DNA of 9,605 nt from DASPXK01 sp035637315 (lineage in GTDB: Bacteria; Chloroflexota; UBA6077; JACCZL01), in the NCBI GenBank assembly GCA_035637315.1, contig DASPXK010000274.1, positions 1-9,605 of the forward strand, read 5' to 3'. Positions 1 to 5,684 of the stretch are shown piece after piece; position 1 is the stretch's first letter; each line of letters starts with the position of its first letter. Below the pieces are notes generated by a model. That model was not told the origin of the DNA, made no database searches, and worked only from the letters and a program-made list of their open reading frames with translations. A program made the translations under genes and the position numbers.

Positions 1-39
1 GCCGCGTCGTATTCCGGAGGCGAGCCGAGGAGGTGATGT
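1..39 (+). promoter_or_regulatory. Translation initiation region of the first gene, possible tail of an upstream gene
   Basis: Bases 28-37 read AGGAGGTGAT, a ten-base complement to the usual 16S anti-Shine-Dalgarno end, placed just before the GTG at 40. Two frames are open from the window edge: one stops at TGA 34-36 and another at TGA 41-43, overlapping the GTG start. Either could be the C-terminal tail of an upstream cistron, so the first gene may sit inside a longer operon. No promoter can be judged in so short a piece. Confidence 0.6.
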
Positions 40-636
40 GTGAGCAACCCGCGAAAGGCTGAACGGCCGCAGCTTTCGATCGGGATCGCCCTGCTGCTGG
101 TCAGCGCTCTGCTAGCCGCGTGGGCCCTCGGCGGCGCTCGCACAGCGACCGGGGCGCCCGTCGATACGAGCGTTCGACAGGCCGCGCCCGAGCCGGCGGT
201 CGGCCTCGAGGTCGGCCAGCGCGCCCCGGACTTCACGGTGACGACGCTGGATGCCCAGGCGCTCACGAGCGCGGACCTCCTGGCGCAGGACAAGCCGTTC
301 ATCCTCTACTTCTTCACGACCTGGTGTACGACGTGTCGAGCCGAGTTTCGGCTCCTCAAGGACCTCTACCCCGGCTACGCCGAGCGGGTCAATTTCGTGG
401 CGGTCGGGATCGATCCCACGGAGGGTCCGGATATCGTGGCGGCGTACCACCAAGCGATGGGTTATCCGTGGACGGTGACGCTGGCCGAGCGCGATGTCCT
501 GGAACGCTATAACGTGATCTCGACCGCCATCAAGTATGCGATCGACCGCCATGGCATCATCACCTTCCAGCGAGGCTACGGGGTTAACAGCTCCGAGACC
601 TGGACGCGGGTGTTCGAGGACCTCCTTCAGCGATGA
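40..636 (+). CDS. Membrane-anchored TlpA/ResA-like thioredoxin-family protein
   Basis: 198 aa from a GTG start chosen for the strong AGGAGG at 28-33. Residues about 13-31 form one hydrophobic segment, so the protein is probably anchored with its catalytic domain outside the membrane. The AhpC-TSA/Redoxin start (VGQRAPDFTV, about 58-67) leads to a thioredoxin active site WCTTC at 95-99 (C96, C99) after the strand PFILYFFTT. Proteins of this family reduce or exchange disulfides on exported proteins, for example in cytochrome c maturation, with electrons from CcdA. The next gene encodes CcdA and overlaps by four bases, so the two form a redox pair. Oddity: the conserved cis-proline before the final strands is replaced; the segment reads STAIKYAID, with Ala163 where TlpA-type proteins have Pro. 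The substrate is unknown; the metal-resistance setting suggests protection of exported thiols or direct metal handling. Confidence 0.88.
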   Translation: MSNPRKAERPQLSIGIALLLVSALLAAWALGGARTATGAPVDTSVRQAAPEPAVGLEVGQRAPDFTVTTLDAQALTSADLLAQDKPFILYFFTTWCTTCRAEFRLLKDLYPGYAERVNFVAVGIDPTEGPDIVAAYHQAMGYPWTVTLAERDVLERYNVISTAIKYAIDRHGIITFQRGYGVNSSETWTRVFEDLLQR

Positions 637-1484
637 CCACGGCTGAGGCCGCGGCGGGGACAGAGCGCCGCCCCGGCATCGAGTGGCAGGGGGTTGCCTT
701 CCTGCTGCTCGGCCTGGCTCTGGGCGGCGTTTTGATCTCGGCCGGCAACCGCGTCTACGCCCTCCAGGGCGGGATGTCGACGCTCGCCAACCTCCTGCCC
801 CTGGGCTATGCCTTTGGGGCTGGCATGGTGGCCACCGCCAACCCGTGCGGGGTGCTGCTCTTGCCATCACTGGTGGCCTTCTATCTGGGGCGCGGCGAGG
901 CGGCCGAGCTATCCGGTTGGCAGCGGGCTGGTAAGGCGCTGGTGCTCGGCCTGATGGCCACGCTCGGCTTCGTCGCCCTGTTCGCCGTCGTCGGCCTCAT
1001 TATCGGGACCGGCGGCCGGGCGCTGGCGACCGCCTTTCCCGTTGGGGGTCTGGTGATCGGCGTGCTCTTGGCCGGACTCGGCGCATGGTTGGCGCTCTCG
1101 AACCGCCCGCTCGGGATTCTCGCCGCCAGCCGGGCGATGGGGCAGGTTCAGCTGGGCGATGACCTGCGTTCGCTCTTTCTGTTCGGCGTCGCCTACGCGG
1201 TCTGCTCGCTGGCCTGCACCCTGCCGATCTTCCTGGTCGTCGCCGGCTCCGCGCTGGCCGCCGGCGGTCTGGTCGCGGCCGTCGGGCAGTTCGTCAGCTA
1301 CGCGCTGGGCATGGGCAGCGTGCTGACCGCGGTCATCCTGGCGGCGGCGTTCTTTGAGGCTGCGGTGCACCGCTCGGTCCGCCGCGTCGTGCCGTACGTC
1401 CACCGCCTGGCGGCCGCATTCCTGATCGGGGCCGGGCTGTACGTCGTCAATTACTGGCTGACGTACGGCGGCCTGCTCGGCTGA
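633..1484 (+). CDS. ccdA: CcdA/DsbD-beta family thiol-disulfide transporter (first copy)
   Basis: 283 aa integral membrane protein, with hydrophobic segments spread over most of its length (for example about 19-37, 53-87, 101-126, 137-156, 179-210, 213-245, 258-280). The family moves electrons from cytoplasmic thioredoxin across the membrane through two cysteines to extracytoplasmic thioredoxin-like partners. The likely redox cysteines are C72 in ATANPCG and C195 in SLACTLPIF, matching the two CcdA half-motifs; C191 is an extra nearby cysteine that the second copy lacks. The start ATG lies in an ATGA overlap with the stop of the TlpA-like gene, so the pair is probably translationally coupled; a GAGGA at 616-620 is a weak, distant Shine-Dalgarno. 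The core LPLGYAFGAGMV closely resembles that of the paralogue at 8238-9125. Confidence 0.9.
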   Translation: MTTAEAAAGTERRPGIEWQGVAFLLLGLALGGVLISAGNRVYALQGGMSTLANLLPLGYAFGAGMVATANPCGVLLLPSLVAFYLGRGEAAELSGWQRAGKALVLGLMATLGFVALFAVVGLIIGTGGRALATAFPVGGLVIGVLLAGLGAWLALSNRPLGILAASRAMGQVQLGDDLRSLFLFGVAYAVCSLACTLPIFLVVAGSALAAGGLVAAVGQFVSYALGMGSVLTAVILAAAFFEAAVHRSVRRVVPYVHRLAAAFLIGAGLYVVNYWLTYGGLLG

Positions 1485-1525
1485 GGCTCGAACGGAGGTG
1501 CGGATAACCCCACCTCCCTCGAGCC
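1485..1525. terminator. Large stem-loop between convergent genes, likely bidirectional terminator
   Basis: Directly after the ccdA stop codon, GGCTCGA (1485-1491) pairs perfectly with TCGAGCC (1519-1525), and inside it GGAGGTG (1494-1500) pairs perfectly with CACCTCC (1511-1517); GG/CC in the loop could add two pairs around ATAA. The 14 or more pairs are separated by one small internal loop (AC against C). It lies between the + strand ccdA and the - strand Cys-rich gene, so it can serve both. There is no T-run on either side, so it is not a classic intrinsic terminator; it could also act as an mRNA 3'-end stabiliser. Confidence 0.75.
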
Positions 1526-1547
1526 ATGTTGGGGTGTTGCTGTCGTG

Positions 1548-1727
1548 TCAGTGTGTCTTGGGCGTGCAGCCGCACGCGCAGGACGGCTCAGCGACCGGCT
1601 GAGCCCGCCCGGACCCACAGCCACAGCTTCCATCGCAGCCACAGCCGCACCCGGCGGTCAGCACCGGAAGCTCGTCTGCCTCGGCCGGAACGTTCTGCGT
1701 GGTGGTCGAGGTCGTAGTGGTCTTCAT
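1548..1727 (-). CDS. Small Cys-rich metallothionein-like protein
   Basis: 59 aa with eight cysteines, mostly as CxC: C27, C29, C31, C35, C37 in a Gly/Cys block, then C50, C52, C54, ending near a C-terminal His. The N-terminus is a threonine-rich run (MKTTTTSTTTQ). I chose the ATG at 1727 over one seven codons upstream because AAGGAG lies just before it at good spacing. No signal peptide or membrane segment is visible, so it is probably cytoplasmic. Dense CxC motifs without other fold signatures indicate binding of soft metals such as Hg, Cd, Cu or Zn, but I cannot assign it to a named metallothionein family. It lies 76 bases downstream of the MerR gene on the same strand and is probably co-transcribed from that gene's metal-inducible promoter, making it the likely effector of that unit. 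Confidence 0.75.
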   Translation of the reverse strand: MKTTTTSTTTQNVPAEADELPVLTAGCGCGCDGSCGCGSGRAQPVAEPSCACGCTPKTH

Positions 1728-1780
1728 CGTCGTCTCCTTCTCGCACAACTGACGGCGCTGGCTGTTGACAATCGCGGTCG

Positions 1781-1798
1781 CTCGCCGCTTTGGGCGAG
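1781..1798. repeat. Short inverted repeat between the MerR and Cys-rich genes
   Basis: CTCGCC (1781-1786) and GGCGAG (1793-1798) are perfect 6-bp arms around a 6-nt loop. It lies in the 76-base gap between the - strand MerR gene and the Cys-rich gene. It could partly terminate or process the transcript and so set the ratio of regulator to effector. No T-run follows on the - strand, and short GC-rich arms are common by chance here. Confidence 0.3.
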
Positions 1799-1803
1799 GC
1801 CGT

Positions 1804-2280
1804 TCATACTGATCGGGTCACCTCCTCGAGCGGTATAGGCAGGCAGGCACAGTCTGCTGGGAAGGCAGAACAGCCACAGGCTGGTTGGTCCTCACTCTGT
1901 AGGGCGAGCTGATAGCGCTCCTCCAAGCTCGCCTTGAACGCAGTCAGCTCGGCGAGCTTGGCCTCAGAGTCCTCGATCTTGCGGCGCAGCAGCTCCGCGA
2001 CTTGCTTCCGCAATGGCCGACACGCACCCTCTTCGGCCAGGCCGAGCAGGCCACGGATCTCGTCAAGCGTTAGGCCGAGCTGTTTGGCGCGTCGAATGAA
2101 CTGCAGCCTGCCGAGCTCGACCTGACCATACAGACGGTAACCACCCTCGCTCCGAGTAGCCGCCTCCAGGAGACCGAGCTGCTCGTAGTATCGGACCGTG
2201 TCAGCCGTGGTCCCCGCACGAGCAGCCAGCTCACCGATGCGGAACCCTCGGCCCCTGTGGTTAGCGCGCATGTGTACCAT
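1804..2280 (-). CDS. MerR-family metal-responsive regulator (first copy)
   Basis: 158 aa. The N-terminal winged HTH is typical (FRIGELAARAGTTADTVRYYE, about 13-33, then GGYRLY), followed by the hinge segment (RRAKQLGLTLDEI, about 63-75) and a long dimerisation helix (about 89-125). Candidate metal ligands are C87 at the start of the dimer helix, the position of MerR Cys82, and a C-terminal CxC-x6-CxC (C135, C137, C144, C146). These point to a soft-metal sensor, but Hg, Cd, Pb and Zn cannot be told apart by eye. The promoter just upstream has a 20-bp spacer holding a palindrome, so the protein probably activates its own transcript and the Cys-rich gene downstream. The ATG at 2280 lies only a few bases past the predicted transcription start, so the mRNA may be leaderless; Met4 is an alternative start. 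Confidence 0.88.
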   Translation of the reverse strand: MVHMRANHRGRGFRIGELAARAGTTADTVRYYEQLGLLEAATRSEGGYRLYGQVELGRLQFIRRAKQLGLTLDEIRGLLGLAEEGACRPLRKQVAELLRRKIEDSEAKLAELTAFKASLEERYQLALQSEDQPACGCSAFPADCACLPIPLEEVTRSV

Positions 2281-2288
2281 CCAGCGCC

Positions 2289-2323
2289 ACTATAAACCTT
2301 GGAGCTAGCTTCAAGGTCAAGGT
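2289..2323 (-). promoter_or_regulatory. MerR-type promoter/operator of the first MerR unit
   Basis: On the - strand the -35 box is TTGACC (2315-2320) and the -10 box TATAGT (2289-2294), separated by 20 bp, the overlong spacing that MerR-family activators correct by twisting DNA. The spacer holds a 22-bp near-perfect palindrome at 2296-2317 (halves ACCTTGGAGCT and AGCTTCAAGGT, one mismatch per half). The half-site CAAGGT is repeated directly at 2318-2323, giving CAAGGTCAAGGT. The predicted start of transcription is within a few bases of the ATG at 2280. Confidence 0.8.
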
Positions 2324-2364
2324 TGCCGTGGAGCAAGCAGGTGCGGGCGGAATCGCCGGATAGT

Positions 2365-2380
2365 GGGAACCGGAGTTCCC
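2365..2380 (-). terminator. Small hairpin after the second MerR gene, probable terminator
   Basis: GGGAAC (2365-2370) and GTTCCC (2375-2380) are perfect arms with a four-base loop. Read on the - strand the loop is TCCG closed by C-G, an UNCG-type tetraloop of the extra-stable class. It lies 22 bases past the stop codon of the second MerR gene and before the first MerR promoter, so it is well placed to end that transcript. There is no T-tract, which lowers confidence. Confidence 0.45.
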
Positions 2381-2402
2381 TGGCAGTTCGACAGGGCCGA
2401 GG

Positions 2403-2831
2403 CTAATGGCCCTCTGGCTCCGACTCGATGATGCGGCAGACAAGCGCGCCCTCGCCGCGCTGGCTGGTCGCCGCCGCGGCATCCCGCGCCTGCACCAAGG
2501 CACGGCGCAACGCCCGAAGGTCGGCCATCGTCCGGTCGATCTCCCGGATGTGTGACCCCAAAAGCTCGAGTACCGTGTCACAGGGCTGCGTGCCCGCCCG
2601 CTCGAGCTCGATGATCTCCTTGATCTCCTGAAGCCGAAGCCCGAGGCTTTTGGCCCGTCGGATGAAGCGCAGCACGTCAACATCGCGCTGCGAGTAGGTG
2701 CGGTAGCCCGATTCTGTTCGCTCTGCCCGTGGCAGCAACCGGCGGGACTCGTAGAGGCGGATGGCCTTCGGGGTCAACCCGCTGCGGCGGGCAGCCTGGC
2801 CAACCGTGATGGTTCTTCCCGTCCTCTCCAT
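2403..2831 (-). CDS. MerR-family metal-responsive regulator (second copy)
   Basis: 142 aa from the ATG at 2831. The HTH (ITVGQAARRSGLTPKAIRLYE, about 8-28) is followed by SGYRTY and FIRRAKSLGLRLQEI (about 56-70), then a dimer helix that includes DRTMADLRALRRAL. C84 (TQPCDTV) matches MerR Cys82, and C132 (LVCRII) matches the last MerR cysteine (Cys126); the residue at the Cys117 position is not Cys, so this is a two-cysteine pattern. It is divergent from the HMA chaperone and P1B ATPase genes and shares their control region, so it most likely activates them in response to the metal they export. A longer reading starting at 2855 or beyond would run through the shared promoter and is unlikely. 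The predicted transcription start lies about three bases from the ATG, suggesting a leaderless mRNA. Confidence 0.88.
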   Translation of the reverse strand: MERTGRTITVGQAARRSGLTPKAIRLYESRRLLPRAERTESGYRTYSQRDVDVLRFIRRAKSLGLRLQEIKEIIELERAGTQPCDTVLELLGSHIREIDRTMADLRALRRALVQARDAAAATSQRGEGALVCRIIESEPEGH

Positions 2832-2840
2832 ACCGTCCCC

Positions 2841-2880
2841 ATCATACCTTGACATTGCCCTAAGGGCAAGGTTGTAGATT
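2841..2880. promoter_or_regulatory. Overlapping divergent promoters with MerR-type operator
   Basis: On the + strand TTGACA (2849-2854) faces a weak -10 TAGATT (2875-2880) with a 20-bp spacer, as in MerR-activated promoters; TGTAGA at 2873-2878 with 18 bp is the alternative. On the - strand TTGCCC (2864-2869) and TATGAT (2841-2846) are 17 bp apart, a normal promoter for the regulator gene. Between them lies a perfect palindrome TTGCCC-TAA-GGGCAA (2855-2869), itself flanked by ACCTTG (2846-2851) and CAAGGT (2867-2872), the same half-sites as in the other MerR operator. One bound regulator could repress its own gene and activate the export genes. Confidence 0.75.
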
Positions 2881-2916
2881 GGAGCTACCAGGAGACGTAA
2901 AGGAGGTCTCTGAGCA

Positions 2917-3126
2917 ATGGAGCAGATCATTTTGCGGGTGGGCGGCATGACGTGCACGGCGTGTGAGAGCCGCATTCAGCGGGCGCTCGGCCAACTGGAG
3001 GGGGTCAGGCAGGCAAGGGCGGATCACCAGGCCGGCGAGGTCCGGGTGGTCTTCGATCCAGCCAAGACCCCTGAGGAGGCGGTCCGCGCCTGCATCACCC
3101 AGGCAGGCTACGAGGTGTCACCATGA
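2917..3126 (+). CDS. HMA-domain metallochaperone (CopZ-like)
   Basis: 69 aa, a single heavy-metal-associated domain with the beta-alpha-beta-beta-alpha-beta pattern. The metal site is GMTCTACESR (C13 and C16), and the C-terminal GYEV is typical. There is no signal peptide, so it acts in the cytoplasm, unlike periplasmic MerP. It should pass a soft metal ion, Cu(I) or possibly Hg(II), to the ATPase encoded next. A strong AAAGGAGGT at 2899-2907 precedes the ATG at 2917. The stop overlaps the ATPase start as ATGA, so chaperone and pump are coupled. The metal is not fixed by sequence: MTCxAC occurs in copper chaperones and in MerP-like proteins alike. Confidence 0.88.
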   Translation: MEQIILRVGGMTCTACESRIQRALGQLEGVRQARADHQAGEVRVVFDPAKTPEEAVRACITQAGYEVSP

Positions 3127-5582
3127 GCGCAGCACTCAAGGAACCATCTGCAACCGCGCCGTACTGGGACGAGGAGCTCCCAGGAGGTCGCGCGCGCTTG
3201 CGCGCCAAGGTCGGCGGACTGCACTGCTCGCTCTGCACGGGCACCCTCGAGAAGGCTCTCGGCCGCCAGGAAGGCGTCGAGAAGGTCGCCGTCAGCCTCA
3301 CCCACGAGCAGGCGCTCGTAGACTACGACCCAAAGCGGGTGCGGCCCGAGCAGCTCCTGCAGGTCCTGCGTGACATCGGCTACACGATCTGGGACCCGCG
3401 CAAGGTTCGACCTTACGAGGAGGAAGAGGCCGAGTTGGTCCGCGAAGGCAACCGCCTGGTCGCGGCGATCGGCTTCAGCCTGGTCGCCATCGGCCTGATC
3501 GCCCAGCTCGCCAACCTGTGGTCGCTCGCGATCCCGATCGTCGTGGGCGCAACCCTGATCGCCGTCGCTTTCCTGCTGCTGAAGGGCCAGGGGACGGCAC
3601 TGGCAGCGGTCGGCGCGCTGGTACTAGGGGGCCTGACGGTCGCGGCGCTTTTGGTCAACGCCGAGGGGCTGCTGCAGGAGGCGCTGGCGTGGGTGCTCGG
3701 CGCGTTCGCCTTTCTGGTCGTCTTCGGCCTCGCGCGGCACATCCTGGTGATGGCCGTCCAGTCGCTGCGGCGCGGGATCCTCAATCAGCATGTCATGCTG
3801 GAGATCGGGGCCTTCGCCGGCATCGCTGGCGGGCTGATCGGCCTCATCCTGCGACCGCCCGGTTTCCCCACCGCGCCGTTCTTCGCGGTCGCGGTGCTAG
3901 TGGTCAATTACCACGTGTTCTCGGAGTTCCTCTCGCTCCTGGTCAAGACGCGCAGCTCCCAGTCGGTCAAGCGACTGCTCGACCTGCAGCCGGAGACGGC
4001 GCGGATCGTCCGCGATGGGTACGAGCGCGACTTGCCCATTACCGAGGTGTTCGTAGGTGACCTGGTCCGCATTCGACCCGGCGAGCGCATCCCGGTCGAT
4101 GGTGAGGTCGTCGGCGGCCACTCCGCGGTCGACGAGTCCTTCGTCACGGGCGAGCCGATCCCGGTCGAGAAGACAGACGGCGATATGGTCATCGGCGCCT
4201 CGATCAATGGCACCGGCACGCTGCTGGTGAAAGTCAGCGTCGTCGGCGAGGGGACCTTCCTCCAGCAGGTGATCCGCCACATCGAGGACGCGCGGGCCCT
4301 CAAGCCCGGCCTGCTGCACCTGGTCGATCGCATCCTCGTCGTGTACACCCCGACCGTGCTGACCGTCGCGGTCCTGTCGCTCCTGGGCTGGAGCCTGGGC
4401 ACCTGGCTGCTCACCGGCCAGGCTGACACGCAGCGGGGCGTCTTTGCCGCGCTCAGCGTCCTGGTGATGGGCTACCCCTGCGCGGTGGGGATCGCAGCGC
4501 CCCTGGCGATCGTGCGCGGGGCAGGCGCGGCCGCTGACCAGGGCATCATCATGCGCACCGGCGAGGCGTTCCAGGCGTTTGGGTCTGTGCGCTCGATCGT
4601 GCTGGATAAGACCGGCACCTTGACCGAGGGCAAGCCCACGGTCCAGGAGATCGAAGCGCTGGGCGACCCGGAGCAGCTACTCGCCACGGCGGCAGCGGCC
4701 GAAGCCTCCTCAGAGCACCCGCTCGGGCAGGCGGTGCTGAGCGCAGCGCTCGAGCGCAACCTGGACCTCCCCAAGGTCGCGGACTTCCAGTCCTTCACCG
4801 GCCGCGGCGTCGCCGCGTTGATCGAAGGGGACCGCGTCCTGGTCGGTCGGCCCCAGTTCCTCGAGGCAGAGGGCGTCGACCTGGCAACACTGGCAGCACG
4901 CATCCAGGAGCTCGAAACGGCCGGGCGAACCGTCATCGCGGTCAGCCGGGATGGGACGCTCCTCGGCGCAATTGCCCTCGGAGATCGCCTTCGGGCCGAT
5001 GCGTCCGCGGCGATGGCGGCGATGCGCCAGGCCGGCCTGACTCCGATCCTGGTGACCGGGGACAACCGGCGTGCGGCGAAACTGGTCGCAAGCCAGCTTG
5101 GGATCGAGGACGTGCGGGCGGGCGTGCTGCCCGGCCAGAAGGCCGAGATCGTCCGCGAACTGCAGCTGAAAGGCCGCGTCGCCATGGTGGGCGACGGGAT
5201 CAACGATGCCCCGGCGCTGATGCAGGCAGACGTGGGCGTGGCCATGGGTCGGGGCACAGATATCGCCATCGAGTCCTCCGACATCATCATCGTCCGCGAG
5301 CGCCTCGAGCTGGTGCTCACCGCCCGCGACCTCAGCATCCGCAGCTACCGCAAGACCAAGCAGAACGTCGCCCTAGCTTTCCTCTTCAACGGCATCGGCG
5401 TCCCGGCCGCGGCGACGGGGCTGGTCTATCCCGTCTGGGCCATGGCCGCGATGGCCCTGAGCGTGACCAGCATCTTCCTCAACTCCATCGGCGATCGACC
5501 CGCGATCCTGTTCGATGCGCTCCAGAGCGTCGGAAGGGGAGTGCCCAGCGAGCCCGCCCCGGTGGCGCTCGAGGCCGCCTGA
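3123..5582 (+). CDS. P1B-type heavy-metal-transporting ATPase with YPC membrane motif
   Basis: 819 aa. It has an N-terminal HMA-like domain with GGLHCSLC (C35, C38); an actuator domain with TGEP (T342-G343-E344); membrane metal motif GYPCAVG (Y451-P452-C453); phosphorylation motif DKTGTLT (D495); SEHP (H532, P533) of the P1B nucleotide domain; TGDN; and GDGIND (690-695). The family pumps soft or transition metals out of the cytoplasm using ATP. Two things are odd. The usual CPC/SPC/TPC is YPC, so one canonical metal ligand is lost. And there appear to be six hydrophobic segments before the actuator domain (about 111-132, 134-153, 158-178, 187-210, 226-243, 251-274) rather than four. The last segments (FLFNG and MALSVTSIFLNS) recall the Cu(I) class but differ at the Tyr-Asn and Ser-Ser positions. 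Cu(I), Hg(II) or another soft cation is possible. GAGGTG at 3112-3117 serves the start, which overlaps the chaperone stop. Confidence 0.92.
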   Translation: MSAALKEPSATAPYWDEELPGGRARLRAKVGGLHCSLCTGTLEKALGRQEGVEKVAVSLTHEQALVDYDPKRVRPEQLLQVLRDIGYTIWDPRKVRPYEEEEAELVREGNRLVAAIGFSLVAIGLIAQLANLWSLAIPIVVGATLIAVAFLLLKGQGTALAAVGALVLGGLTVAALLVNAEGLLQEALAWVLGAFAFLVVFGLARHILVMAVQSLRRGILNQHVMLEIGAFAGIAGGLIGLILRPPGFPTAPFFAVAVLVVNYHVFSEFLSLLVKTRSSQSVKRLLDLQPETARIVRDGYERDLPITEVFVGDLVRIRPGERIPVDGEVVGGHSAVDESFVTGEPIPVEKTDGDMVIGASINGTGTLLVKVSVVGEGTFLQQVIRHIEDARALKPGLLHLVDRILVVYTPTVLTVAVLSLLGWSLGTWLLTGQADTQRGVFAALSVLVMGYPCAVGIAAPLAIVRGAGAAADQGIIMRTGEAFQAFGSVRSIVLDKTGTLTEGKPTVQEIEALGDPEQLLATAAAAEASSEHPLGQAVLSAALERNLDLPKVADFQSFTGRGVAALIEGDRVLVGRPQFLEAEGVDLATLAARIQELETAGRTVIAVSRDGTLLGAIALGDRLRADASAAMAAMRQAGLTPILVTGDNRRAAKLVASQLGIEDVRAGVLPGQKAEIVRELQLKGRVAMVGDGINDAPALMQADVGVAMGRGTDIAIESSDIIIVRERLELVLTARDLSIRSYRKTKQNVALAFLFNGIGVPAAATGLVYPVWAMAAMALSVTSIFLNSIGDRPAILFDALQSVGRGVPSEPAPVALEAA

Positions 5583-5620
5583 GCCGTCGCCGATCCAGTC
5601 GCGCCGAACGATCAGCCGCC

Positions 5621-5663
5621 TTGTCGGCAGCTCTGGATCCAAAATATACTCGCATTCGTATAT
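5621..5663 (+). promoter_or_regulatory. Promoter and ArsR-type operator of the mer operon
   Basis: A -35 TTGTCG (5621-5626) and a good -10 TATACT (5645-5650) are 18 bp apart. The inverted repeat ATATAC-N8-GTATAT (5644-5663) covers the -10 box and the expected transcription start near 5657. An AT-rich repeat over the -10 just upstream of an ArsR gene is the usual arrangement for autorepression relieved by metal. This AT-rich stretch stands out against the GC-rich surroundings. Confidence 0.75.
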
Positions 5664-5684
5664 CCGAAACGAGAGGGCGGATGC

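Noticed and set aside
112..870. - strand ORF opposite the TlpA-like and ccdA genes
   Set aside because: Arg/Pro-rich shadow frame; the + strand genes have motifs, strong ribosome site and overlap.
1541..1550. Read-through of the TGA ending the Cys-rich gene as selenocysteine
   Set aside because: The downstream frame runs straight into the terminator stem-loop and does not look like protein; no redox motif or SECIS is evident.
1765..1770. TTGACA on the + strand as a promoter
   Set aside because: No -10 sequence at a workable distance and no + strand gene follows.
2832..2975. N-terminal extension of the second MerR protein
   Set aside because: It would cross the divergent promoter and the start of the HMA gene, and MerR proteins begin close to the HTH.
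4472..5338. Long - strand ORF opposite the ATPase
   Set aside because: Ser/Arg-rich shadow of the conserved ATPase catalytic region; no domain and no ribosome site seen.
5580..5684. Read-through of the ATPase TGA stop
   Set aside because: The frame stays open by chance through the promoter of the next operon; the ATPase already ends at the usual place after its last helix.
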